In this document: positions 1 through 13,496 of the stretch, piece after piece | How the letters are laid out: each line of letters begins with the position of its first letter | Position numbering within the stretch: position 1 is the stretch's first letter | Source: Rhizophagus sp. LPA8_4_AMF | Lineage: Eukaryota > Glomeromycota > Glomeromycetes > Glomerales > Glomeraceae | Assembly (NCBI GenBank): GCA_021464525.1 | Contig: JADRCO010000126.1 | Location: forward strand, 1 to 51,203 | DNA length: 51,203 nt | Direction of reading: 5' to 3' | Position numbers and translations under genes: made by a program | The notes under the pieces: generated by a model | The model's database searches: none | Told to the model about the DNA's origin: nothing | Seen by the model: only the letters and a program-made list of their open reading frames with translations

Positions 1-1830
1 GGTTTTGGGTGACAAAAATTATGAAAATCATCAAAATTTAGCATTTAACGCAAAGTGAACAAATCCGCCGATATGTAAAACTAAATATATAATTTTATAT
101 ACCTAATATTACACTAGCGCTATCACTGGCAAAATACATTAAATTATCTGTATTTAGCATTTTTGCAATAAAGAAATTTTTCAAATTTCTTGTAATAGCT
201 TTGGCATTTCTCTCTAATAACTCAATTAATTTTAAATAGCAAAGTACTGGAATATTTTCTGCAATATGCTTGCTAATAACTGCATATATTTTATCATATG
301 TAATTGTATTACTCTTATAAATTAATAAACTTCAAGATGATGATTTGCAAACTTCACTTAAAACTGATTTTTTTATTACCATTTTTTTAGTATATAAAAA
401 TTGGCACCTACTATTGGATTTTAATATGTACCATAATTCATTGAATAATCTGAATTGTCAGTTATGATTAAATCTTTTTTTGGTCATAAGATAGTGGTAA
501 AAGTGTGGTTAGAAGTTTATCAAATATTAATTCAACTTTATTTTTTTCTTGGATGTTTTTTTGCACAAATATAAATACATTGTATTTTTGTAATAATATT
601 AATTTATTAATATTCAAATTGTAAATACAATTGTAAGTTCCATTTAATTTAATGGTTAAGCAATATATCTAAGTACTATTTTTGATGTTTTTTAATAGAT
701 AAATATGTATTCAAATAATCCTTCTTAAATTTTTGCATTCTAACAACAAATGTGCTTTTAGAATTCTTATAATATTTTGTATACTAAATACAATACATTT
801 TTAATTCATTTTTTGAATTAATATGTTGAGCAACCTATGGATATTTTTATGACTATTTTGAATTCCAGTCTAACCTTATATGTGTTCAGTTTTATTCAAT
901 TGTACATATTTTTTTGGTAAAACTTTTATTCTGTAAAATTTTTTTTTCATTTCTGTGTATTAAAAGGTAGCATATAATAATAGAATAGTATTTGAAATTA
1001 TGTAATAGTTATTCAAATAACTCAAATAATATTGGAATATTTGTTTAACCAGATATAGTATAATTAAAATTTTAATTTGATGTTAAATTCTTAAATTTAA
1101 CTGAATTAATATCATAATTCTGGCCAAATTTATATATATTATTACTATAAATGGAAATTTAACTTATTTGAATATTATTTGAATACATTTTATAAATTTA
1201 AATAAATTTCAAGTATATTTGAATATATTCAATTTTAAATACTAGCACAGAAGATGAACTGCTTGCTGAAGTTAGAAACTTATCTATTAAAAAAAGAGTA
1301 AAAGCTTTTGTAACAAAAAAAATTAATAAAAACATGAAAATATTTAAATAATATTGTTATTTAAATAAACCTATATATATATTAAAAATCTAATTTGCGA
1401 AATTTATGTATATTTAAATTTGCATGTGAAAACATATGGAAATTTCTGAAAACTCTGTGAAATCTGTATGTGCATATTCTATTTTATTAGCAGAAAAAAA
1501 ATCACATGCATTCTGCAAGCTCTGCAAGTTAATTTTAAATAGTGATGTTATTTTGATATTATTTTGATATTATTTTTATATTGTTGTAATATTATTTGAT
1601 TTAATATTGAAATGACATTGCAAGGTTATTGAAATAATATCAAAATGATATTAATATAGTATCAAAATAATATTGAAATGCTATTGCTTGTAAATTTCAA
1701 GTTTCTGTAAAAAAAGTCAAAATTAAAGTCAAATTACATTATAATACATGATTTCAAATAACTTTATCAGTATTAAAGCAATTATATATTATTTGAATTC
1801 TCTTAATGAAATAAATTGAATGATGCAAAG

Positions 1831-2000
1831 ATTATTGGAATCTAATCACTAAATACTAAAATTATACTAAGCAAAATATCTAAACATTTAAGTATAAATA
1901 AAATGGTTGATATTAATACTATTAGTATGATCTTACTACCATTTGATTTATTTCAATTAAAGCTTTCAAATAAGCTATAGATCATTAGATTCTGATTACT
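1831..2000. repeat. imperfect long palindrome (MITE-like)
   Basis: Inner arms at 1901-1944 pair as AAATGGT...ACCATTT around a short centre. Outer arms are similar too: the stretch at 1831-1850 (containing GGAATCTAATCAC) is related to the reverse complement of 1981-2000 (containing TCATTAGATTCTGAT). The middle of the arms has diverged in length and sequence. This is what an old MITE or foldback element looks like. I see no clean target-site duplication, so the family is unassigned. Confidence 0.35.
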
Positions 2001-2040
2001 GGATGCCAAAATATCCTTAAAATACTAATTATTTAATATT

Positions 2041-2110
2041 TAATTTGACCATCTTGACTTTTGGGGCTAAAGTCAAATTAATTTTGACCATTTTGAGAGT
2101 CAAAATTAAC
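2041..2110. repeat. nested short inverted repeats
   Basis: TAATTTGAC at 2041-2049 pairs with GTCAAATTA at 2072-2080, and ATTTTGAC just after it pairs with GTCAAAAT near 2099-2107. Together they can form two adjacent or alternative hairpins. The function is unknown; this may be part of a decayed repeat. Confidence 0.4.
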
Positions 2111-2349
2111 CTAATTTTGGTTTTATATACAGTATATAAATAAGTATGATAATTTGGGCTAGTATTAGATTACTATAATTTCACTCTTAATTATGATGCC
2201 AATTATATTATAATTTTTATGGCTGGTAATTTGATTTTTAAAGAATTTCAAAATTCAAAAGGTTTTTAGGTACTACATGAATAGTAATTTATGCATTGTA
2301 ATACAATTGTTATTTAAACAATTTCATTTATTTTATTTATTTAAGATAT

Positions 2350-3196
2350 TTAGTAATAATTTATTTCATTTTGTTTGTAAGCATTTTTAATAGACTTTAC
2401 AAAATCCTTGACAGAATTTCCTTCAGGACAATCATACCAATCTCCTCCATCTCTGATACATCTCTTATGTCCACCAATAAAGATTGTGCAACTTACGTTT
2501 GCTTGATGTGCTTTTGATTTCTGAATACTTTTAATAAATAAATTTAAACCAGTATCAGAATTTACACATTTATTTACTGGGTCATAATCCTGTCCAGCTT
2601 CTTCAGAACACTGTTTAGCCCATTCATGCGAGCCAATACGATCAAATGAGCGATGAATGCACAAGAGATAATTGAAAAAAGTTAATTGATTCGAATTAAC
2701 TTCTTGGAAACAAAGTTCTTGAATGTTTCCTTTATTACAGAGAAAAGATAATACCATTCTTAGTAAGAGAAGAGATAACAAACAAATTTGAAGTTTTACT
2801 TTGATATATACCATTGCATTCTAGATCTCCATGTTTACATGTAGCACCATATGTAGCAGAAGAATTTAGTGTAGCAATATAATTGGTTTTAAAAGTTGAA
2901 ATGTCGTTTACTTCTTTTACTATTTATTTCCGCAATAACGAAAATTCATTTTTAGAAATAAATAATTTAAATTATGTTGTGATCAATTGCATGTTTTACA
3001 TACCAACATCTGCCATAACTTCTTCGCACGCGACGGCGTCTGGACAACGGCTCATTACAAATAACTCCACGGGAATCTTTTCCCTTTCATGATCATTTGG
3101 TTCTTCCGTCGAAACATTCAAAAGTTTTCCTAAAATAAAAAGAAAATAAATAAAAATAAAAAGTAATAAGATGGAACGACAAATATGCGTTTCCAT
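2350..3196 (-). CDS. GILT-family thiol reductase
   Basis: Three exons join(3196-3004, 2913-2812, 2729-2350) give 224 residues. The N-terminus is a hydrophobic signal peptide (residues about 7-25), so the product is probably secreted or enters the vacuole. The mature part starts with PVELFVMSRCPDAVACEE and then carries the family signature CKHGDLECNGN. The last exon holds more paired cysteines (NVSCTIFIGGHKRC, DWYDCPEG). GILT enzymes reduce disulfides in acidic compartments. The usual CXXC active site is replaced here by CPDAVAC (CX5C), as I recall from other fungal members. The signature is split by intron 2, which supports the splice choice. The gene is divergent from MCM7 with a 419 bp gap. 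Family assignment is confident; substrate is unknown. Confidence 0.85.
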
Positions 3197-3615
3197 TGTT
3201 ATAAAAAGTAAAATTCCGAAGAAATTATTCAATGACGTGTCATTTAACTTTTTCACATTTAAAATTATGTCAGCCAATCAATATGATGATCAAATAACAA
3301 CAAATGATAAGTAGGAATGATTAGACAAATTCCTTTAAAAATGAGGACATTTCCAAACACTGCTGCAAGCATCGATCTTGCTGTATGCTTAATAATATAT
3401 CAAGAACATTCTTCCTGGCCTATCAAGATCGATACTTTTGCAACATTGCCTTTCTTGTGGCTGAACACAATATTTTTAAACGATCTGCAACCACGAGATT
3501 GATATCCTAAATAATCACATTGGCAAATATTTGAAATATTTGAGCGGCCGAGTTTCTGAGCGAGCATAACAAAATAAATTTCAATACTTAACAATTAATT
3601 CTTTAAAAAGAAGTT
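3197..3615. promoter_or_regulatory. divergent intergenic region GILT / MCM7
   Basis: This 419 bp gap separates two divergent start codons and should hold both promoters. A minus-strand open frame at 3400-3594 lies inside it, but it shows no recognisable family and is not called a gene. The MluI-box-like ACGCGT motifs expected for a replication gene are not here but in MCM7 intron 1. Confidence 0.5.
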
Positions 3616-6429
<2,814 letters not shown>

Positions 6430-6672
6430 ATTATATGGACGATAAAATTTTGGGTCAAAAAAAATTGTCAACCTATTTTTAATGTTTTAAAAATATGAAT
6501 TATACAATAATAAACAATTATCAAGATTGACAAAAAACTAAGTTTTAGTAAGCTTTCTTACTTTCATATGATAATTATAATAATAAATCTAACATAAATT
6601 TGATTGTCACTTGAATGAACCATAATGCTTTAATAACTACACGACTTCTCGAAAATAAAGATATTTTATACT

Positions 6673-7155
6673 TTATTTGAGGTCATCATCGTCGAAATCA
6701 TCAGGGAAGTCTAGTTGAATTGCAAAATAAATTAAACTCAAGTTATTTTAATTCAAAATTTTTTTTATTACCATTGAAAAAATCTTGATCCACCGTTTTA
6801 TCTCCTTGTTGATTTTGTCGATGATGAGCGCCACCTTTATGATGTGGATGCGTAGGACTTGGAAAGAAACTTTCATCATAACCTCCATGATGACCATGAT
6901 GGCTACTGCCTTCTCTCATATAACTTGACTGAGGATGATAGGAAGGACCGGCTGTCCCATCTAGCTGTCCATCTTCGTATTCATCCATTGCCATAGGATC
7001 AAAGTAATCATCTAATTAAACCATAAATTTTGAATAAATTCTTCGTTAGAATACATTACGTCGTTGTTTATTTGTTCAAAAAAAGCCGTTCGAACTATAA
7101 TACTAACAGCATTTAGAACTTTTAACTCACCGTCACCTTCTGGCATTTGAGACAT
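6673..7155 (-). CDS. COP9 signalosome subunit 9 (CSNAP)-like acidic protein
   Basis: Three exons join(7155-7131, 7011-6772, 6710-6673) give 100 residues. The C-terminus reads DFFNDFPDDFDDDDLK, which I match to the end of animal COPS9/CSNAP (DFFNDFEDLFDDDD). This is the segment known to dock on the signalosome, the complex that removes Nedd8 from cullins. Intron 2 falls inside the motif (FFN|D) and splicing restores it, which supports both the model and the homology. The animal protein has 57 residues; here the N-terminal half is longer, acidic (DDDYFDPMAMDEYEDG) and then His/Gly-rich (SSHHGHHGG, PTHPHHKGGAHH). An in-frame basic stretch (GKRKRISK) lies upstream of the chosen ATG without a start codon, so an extra upstream exon is possible. 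Confidence 0.7.
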
Positions 7156-7700
7156 ATTGTCGCTTTCGATATTCTTAGAAATACGCTTTCTTTTACCTAT
7201 CGTGAATATTGTGACTAGTTTCTTATTTGTTTAAGTTTCAAAGTAAAGCCTAAAAGGTTTTTACTTAATCATATCAAATTTCTATATTTATCTGCAAGTG
7301 ATCAGCTTATCATAATAGTTGTTTGATATGACGTATTAAGAGTGAGCAGAATTGCTTTTTTACAAACAGAATATGGCCGGCTTTCTCATATTGACTATCA
7401 ACGCAAGTATACAAGTATAGTTTCATTTTTTTTATTCGTATTACGTTAATGACAATGAGGGACACGAAGCAGATTTATAATAGTGTTTATTATTCCATTA
7501 ATTAGAAAACTAAACCTTTATTGTTATTCGAACTTTAATACTTATAATTGATTAACTTTTAACCAAAATCTAATAAAAATCAATTTTACATTTTAGATAT
7601 TTTTAAATGTAATTATATAACACTTCAATTGAAAGGATAAATTAAGTTCAATCGTTCTTTGGTTACTTCTCCGGGGTCGTATGCTAAGCCAATTCACAGC
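7156..7700. other. intergenic region CSN9-like / SDHAF3
   Basis: The two flanking genes are both on the minus strand. The stretch holds the promoter of the CSN9-like gene and the 3' end of SDHAF3. Apart from the basic in-frame stretch next to the CSN9-like start I see nothing coding. Confidence 0.5.
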
Positions 7701-8141
7701 TTAATGTTTCTTTTCAACTAAATTTTCAATGTCAGTATTCATAATTGCATTATTATCCACCTCTTCCGATCTTACTTTCTCCTTTCCAATAACTTTAATT
7801 TCGTTTCTCAATACATGTAATTGGCCAAGTTGCTGTTCACTAAATTTCTCCAAAATGTTCGAATCAAATTTCTTTCCATACGTTATATTTTCAGGTTGCG
7901 ATTTTGCAGCGTTTGTTTGAATTTTTAATTTATCCAAATAAACTTGCCACTGATCAATAAATCCCACAATTTGAATTGAATTTGCTACATCTTTATGACG
8001 TCTAAATTCAGCTTTAACATAATCATCGCCTAGTGAACGTAATGAAGGTGGTAATAAACGATGGGTTCGCAAAATTTGACGGTAGAGAATTAAAGGTGGA
8101 AGAAGGTTTTTTGTTCGAGATATTAAAGTCTTTGATGCCAT
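7701..8141 (-). CDS. SDHAF3: succinate dehydrogenase assembly factor 3 (ACN9, LYR protein)
   Basis: An intronless frame of 146 residues. The N-terminal block LLPPLILYRQILRTHRLLPP carries the LYR tripeptide (LYR), followed by SLRSLGDDYVKAEFRRHK and a GFIDQWQVYLDKL helix, all hallmarks of the ACN9/SDHAF3 family. These matrix proteins chaperone the iron-sulfur subunit of respiratory complex II; yeast mutants fail on acetate. The basic, Ser/Thr-containing start (MASKTLISRTKN) fits a mitochondrial targeting sequence. Only the tail after residue about 105 is poorly conserved. It is divergent from the nucleoporin gene. Confidence 0.93.
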   Translation of the reverse strand: MASKTLISRTKNLLPPLILYRQILRTHRLLPPSLRSLGDDYVKAEFRRHKDVANSIQIVGFIDQWQVYLDKLKIQTNAAKSQPENITYGKKFDSNILEKFSEQQLGQLHVLRNEIKVIGKEKVRSEEVDNNAIMNTDIENLVEKKH

Positions 8142-8589
8142 TTATAAATAGGTAAATTTTTTCGGAAGATAAGTTGGCTATTTATTATTAATACACCGCA
8201 GTAAAGTTTACTACCAAATTCAGGTATGGTCTGTGCTGTTTAAAAGTATATGTGCGAGAATTTCATTCCCTTTCGTGTCAATTCGATAAAATACGTGGAG
8301 CTCTCGCGTCTTCTGTGTTTCTTGTTGTATCTGTCCCTTAATTTTTCATTAGTTTTATATAAATGCAAAAAAATTTTACTGAAGTATAATATATTTCGAA
8401 ATTTGTTTCTGGCGCAATTAAATTTTGGAGTTAATAAAGAAATTACTTAAAAAGATATTTTGAAATTACCGTTGTCGCTGTTTATATTTTTTATTTTTGT
8501 GAAAATATAGACTGAATTTTATTGAACACTAAAAATCTTATCATTTTTATCATTTATTATTGGTTAACCTTTAGAATTGTAAAAGAATA
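8142..8589. promoter_or_regulatory. divergent intergenic region SDHAF3 / NUP88
   Basis: A 448 bp gap between two start codons, expected to hold both promoters. An open frame at 8250-8450 has no recognisable content and no coding character beyond chance. Confidence 0.5.
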
Positions 8590-11500
8590 ATGAACAGTGA
8601 ATTTGAAGACTCAAGACTTACAACAACTTGGTTGGAAGTTCTTCCTTATCATCCAATTTTTAATTCTGAAAGATTAGGGGAAACTTCTGAAGATTGTAAG
8701 ATATTTATTTTAATTGCTTTAGTTGAATATAAAAAACTATACAAATAATACGTATCTCATGATTTCGTATTTAAATATAATCAGTCCAAGGATTAAAATT
8801 TTACGGTCAACCACGAACAAAACCATCATGTATAACAGCTACAGGTAGCAAACTTCTTATCGTGGCAATAGATTCAGAAATCAGAATCCTGAATTTGATG
8901 GAATTCAAGCTTGCATGGCGGGAAGCATATGATCTTAATCAATTGGATACACTTGGATTCGATGATTACTTACCGGAATGGATAACAAACGTCAAATATA
9001 TCACACTTCATACACCACAAATAAAATATTCCATCCGTTCGCTCGTTGTCAATTTTAAAGAAAAAGGAACATTACTTGCAGTTGTTGGTGACTATGAACT
9101 TTCTGTGTTAATCATACCGAAATCTGTATATTCAGAAATGAGCAGCGAGAAAATTACTTGCAAGTTAAGATAATTTTTATTTTAATTATACAAGTATTAT
9201 TTTTTACTGATATCGATTCATCGTGATTTCAACTTCAATAGTGTCTATAATGTCGGACCATACCATCATGTTCCAGGGTTAAGTCCCATAGCAAAGATTC
9301 TATGGCATCCCATGAGCGAATCAGGTTCACATTTAATGGTTCTTACAGAAGATATGCTGTTAAGGTTCTATACATTCGAAATTTTTTAACATCCTGTAGT
9401 CTATTTTCATTGATTAATAATATTCGTTCTCAATTTAGAATGTATAATATAGTTAACGATAAAAATGAACCTGAACAAATATTTAATTGCGCACAAACTG
9501 CACAAACTTCAAATGAAAATCACCGAAAAAAAGGGAAAGCAGTATCCTTCTGTTTTGGACAGTCTTCTGAAGCTTGGGGCAATTTTGTAATATATGTCTT
9601 AACAAATTTGGGAGAAATTTACGCTATGTGTCCAGTCGTACCAAATAAATGGTAGGAAGTTAATAATAAAATGACTTCTTTAAATTTCAATTAATGCATT
9701 TAATTGATCTTTTTTTTTTACTAGTGTTTGTGAAAAATTTTTTCTCGAGATGCTCTCGAGTTACATTAAACGTAAATATGAACGCGGTGAAAAAATAGTT
9801 GAAACTAATCCCAACAATCGAGAAGATTATTTAGATATATTAGAACAATATAGGCTGCAATTTAATTGGATTAAAAGAGTATTTATGGATTTGGACAATA
9901 ATTCTCAGACAGCTGTATTCAGTCCTCCACCATTCGAGAAATTTCGAGTTGAAGTTCAAGGTCCATTCAATATTCATCCAGAACCTTTAACAATATCTGA
10001 CCACTCATATGAAGCAAGTGATATATTGATGTTAGGAACGGAACCTCTTAACGTTTTAGTAGTAGCTTTCACTAATGGTAGGGTAGATATTTGTATTGAG
10101 ACTGAAAAGATTGAGGCAATGTGGCAAATTCCAGCCATTGTAAGTGATGTCATATTAATGTTAGAGTTTGATGAGAAATAGTAGTTTGACGTATTATTTT
10201 TGACAGGTGCCTGGAGAATATACAGCCCATGATTTAATACTTTATGAATGTATTGACCTTGGTTACATTAAAGACTACGTTGTGCCGTCTACTGGCCATG
10301 ATCCACAATTAACAACTTCTATAAATCGTCCGTGTCTTGTACCAGATCCTTATTATAGAGACATATTTTATATATACCATTTAGCAGGTGCACATGGAAT
10401 CAATGTAAAAGGATGGTTAGATGAACTGGGAAAAGTTATAAACCAAGCAACTTGTAAGGATTCTTTGGACGAATCTATTTATGAATCTTTTTTTTCAAAA
10501 AATCTTAAATCTCAAATAAATTGGATTGCTTGTACACAGCCTAGGTAAACATATTTGATTTTTATTATTATCATTATAATACTAATTTGTTCTGTTATTT
10601 AGTGATCCAGATCCTTTAATCGGACTTACAATAATGGAAGATATACAACTTTGCTATGCAGCATTTATGCTTTCATCTACGTACGGGTTCGTTTTCCATG
10701 AATTATCCGCTCGTAAACCTTTAAAAACCTACGATAGCGTTCTTCTTAATGAAGAATTAAGTCCAAAAAAAACTTTTGATCTTCCAAAAATTAACCCAAT
10801 ACCAGAGACTTTGACTAGATTTTTAGATAATCAGGGTCTCTCACATCAACCGAAAATGGTACCCCCACGTAATCAACAAAATAACCGAGGAAACGAAATT
10901 GATGTAGAGTTCTTTCATACTGTAATGGGAAATTTCCAAAAAGATGTTTATGAAATTAAGGAAGCTGCTATGGCTCTTCAAAAGAGGTAAAGCGATTTAA
11001 TTACTTAAAAAGTTCTTCTTTAACGTTTAGGTTCAATTAATAATAATGATAAATATGAATAATAGGTTCGATTTTCAAACTAAAGAATTAAGTCGTCAAA
11101 TTATAGAAATCGCAGATTTACGCGGTAATATTGAAGATTACTCTGAAGACAGAATACAACAATTGAGTGAACGTTTGAATAGTTTGAAAAATAGACAAAT
11201 GTACCTTGATAGTAAGGCTGATAGAATTATTCAAAGAATAATGAATAAGGGAGATCCAATTGTTAGTGAATTTGAGAAGCAATATTATGATTCGTTGGAA
11301 GTAATAGCAAAAGCAATCAAGGGCGAAGATGGTCTAAAAAACAAAATGATTATGGTACTTTTTTTAAAATTTATTTGTATTTTAATTAAGAATATTTATT
11401 TAAGATATATATATATATCTTTTTTTTTTCGTTTTACTCTTATAGCTTCAGAGTCGGCACAAATATTTACAAGAAGATTATAAACTTTTGAAACCTGATC

Positions 11501-11731
11501 CAGAAAAAGATTCATTAGGACAACCAGTTATTCTTAGTGGAAGTCAATTAAGTAAAGTTGAAAACGCGTTGACTCAAGAGTATGTTGACATCTAATTTTT
11601 TTTATTTCGGTTTTTTTTTTTTATGAAAATTCTTTAATTCTCTTCCTTTTGATAGGATGGATCTTATCGATAATACTGTACGATTGATTGAAGCAGTTCA
11701 AGAAAAATTGAAACTTATTAATATAAATTAA
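8590..11731 (+). CDS. NUP88: nucleoporin of the Nup88/Nup82 family
   Basis: Ten exons join(8590-8695, 8785-9163, 9242-9364, 9439-9651, 9725-10139, 10207-10544, 10603-10986, 11066-11354, 11446-11579, 11656-11731) encode 818 residues. The N-terminal two thirds looks like the Nup88 beta-propeller: GTLLAVVGDYELSVLIIPKS, then HPMSESGSHLMVLTEDMLLR joined to MYNIVNDKNEPEQIF, then FVIYVLTNLGEIYAMCP, then GAHGINVKGWLDEL. From about residue 640 it is coiled coil (ELSRQIIEIADLR, QQLSERLNSLKNR). Nup88/Nup82 sits on the cytoplasmic face of the pore with Nup159/214 in the mRNA-export module. Intron 3 uses a non-consensus GTTCTA donor at 9365, chosen because the joined frame then reads LLRMYN as in the family. 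The length is near that of human NUP88 (741). Confidence 0.85.
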
Positions 11732-12276
11732 TAAATTGGGCGGTGTTTGTTTAATTAAATTGTATTATTAAAGACTTGTTCCCACTACTTCCAAATGGCT
11801 TTTTATACAATAAAGAAAATATGAACTTTAAATTTATTTTGTTAATTCAAATGAAATATAATGGAATTGACCTAAGTTGTAAACTAATTAAAGTTACTGG
11901 GCATTGTGTCGTACTATATTCGAAACTTTCCCAGACTCTTTCAATTGTTAAGATAATTCTCCTATACAAAATCTGAACAAATTTATAATATTTTGCTTCG
12001 CTTATATACAATTGCTTTATTCAATTCGGTCAGACTCCTAGGCTTAGAACTACCAAACGTATTTGAGTTAGACGTTAATGAAAAAAATGAATTAATTAAT
12101 TGCCGTCTCTACTGTTAACCTATGTTTGTCTTATAATTCACGTGTACTGTAAATTGAACCACTATACTAAATTAGGCTAGAAAAAACAATGCAGTTAGTT
12201 TTGCCGTCTTATTCCGGCACTTCGGATATCAAACTCACTCTATCTGATTCAATCTATACAACTTTCGCTTTTTAAA
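11732..12276. other. intergenic region NUP88 / UBC13
   Basis: Tandem plus-strand genes. The last part (about 12180-12276) is relatively C/T-rich just before the UBC13 start and is probably its promoter and leader. Nothing else is recognisable. Confidence 0.45.
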
Positions 12277-13064
12277 ATGGCCACGCCGTCGCTTCCAAAA
12301 AGAATTATTAAGGTAAATTACTTTTTTCTAATAGTTTATATTCCTTATCTGATAACTGTTCTTTTAGGAAACCGAAAGATTGATCGCGGATGCAGTACCT
12401 GGCATTAATGCCAGACCTCATGAAGAAAACCTTCGTTACTTTGACGTTGACATCACAGGGCCAGAACAGTCTCCCTTTGAAGGTTTGCTTTTTTGATTAT
12501 ATTCTTAATTTTATTTTGTTAAAATGTAGCCCACATAAATGATGTTAATATGATTCTTTGTTGTTTTTAGGCGGCGTTTTTAAACTTGAGTTGTTTCTTC
12601 CTGAAGAATATCCAATGTCACCACCAAAAGTTCGTTTTTTAACCAAAATATATCATCCAAACATCGACAAGTTAGGTAGAATTTGTTTGGACATTTTAAA
12701 AGGTTTGTAAAATTTGATTTATGCTATTTATGCTTTATTTTCTTTATTTTGATCAATGGTCCAATTTTTATGTAAAATTTGAATGTTTGTTTAGATAAAT
12801 GGTCGCCGGCGTTACAAATTCGTACGGTACTTCTCTCCATACAAGCACTTCTTTCCGCCCCAAACCCAGACGACCCCTTAGCAAATGATGTAGCACAACA
12901 TTGGAAAGATAACGAACCAGAAGCTATTGCAAAAGGTAAGATAGATCGATTTTTAAATAAACGAACAAACAATAATTATTTATTTATTCTTTTTAATTAT
13001 ATGTACATAAGCTCGCGAATGGACCCAAACATACGCCGAGAGGTTAGCTCCTTCTCAGGAATAA
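12277..13064 (+). CDS. UBC13: ubiquitin-conjugating enzyme E2 N (UBC13)
   Basis: Five exons join(12277-12312, 12368-12482, 12571-12702, 12795-12935, 13012-13064) give 158 residues (human UBE2N 152). The sequence follows UBC13 almost throughout: [20 protein letters not shown], the HPN motif at 79-81, catalytic Cys89 in [19 protein letters not shown], and [22 protein letters not shown]13 works with a UEV partner (Mms2/Uev1) to build lysine-63-linked ubiquitin chains in post-replication repair and signalling. No Mms2 gene is seen in the window. The reading frame continues open past the exon 4 donor, but splicing to the 53-nt last exon restores the conserved [17 protein letters not shown] end. 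Confidence 0.97.
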
Positions 13065-13496
13065 GATCTTTATCAAGGATTGTATCAAAAGAGTACCACT
13101 TTCATATCATTTGTCACACTTACACCATCATGAATTCTATAACACCATAAATATTGTCATTGAATATAATGAAAGATTTGTTAATTGTTAGACGTAATTT
13201 CTTTTTTTTATAAAAAATTATTTTGTTTAATGTTATGTAGTATAAATCACTATTTTGAGTTATCGTCTGAGAAAGTTCTCATATGATTCCTCATAATCAT
13301 TATAATAGAGTAGCAAATTTTGATATCTTTAATTATCCGTAGCATGTATTTGTTATATGATTCCGCATCATTTACATGTAGGAAAATGTCTAAAATTGGA
13401 ATTTGATATTATTTTCAAGATTAGAAATCTTTCGACTCTAGATTTTAATATAATGAAACTTCTTAAATTATCCATAATGGATGCTGCGCCAAATAT
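13065..13496. other. convergent intergenic region UBC13 / PSD
   Basis: This holds the 3' ends of two convergent genes. It is A/T-rich and I see no gene or RNA in it. Confidence 0.5.

Larger units (their letters stand above)
1..2349. other. A+T-rich gene-poor region
   Basis: I see no supportable gene here. The stretch is dominated by A/T-rich sequence with short ATATTATTTTGAT-like repeats at about 1548-1680 and inverted repeats at 1831-2000 and 2041-2110, listed separately. A short coding-like piece at about 1242-1351 (reading STEDELLAEVRNL... to a stop) follows a TACTAG that could be a splice acceptor. It is isolated and I cannot attach it to a gene, so it may be a relic. Confidence 0.6.

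Noticed and set aside
3400-3594. Minus-strand open frame of 64 residues with four cysteines between GILT and MCM7
   Set aside because: No family recognised, no supporting exon on either side, and it occupies a divergent promoter region.
8250-8450. Plus-strand open frame upstream of the nucleoporin
   Set aside because: Low-complexity residues, no family, lies in a divergent promoter.
11776-11976. Plus-strand open frame after the nucleoporin stop
   Set aside because: It begins without ATG and has no recognisable protein content; it is probably 3' flank.
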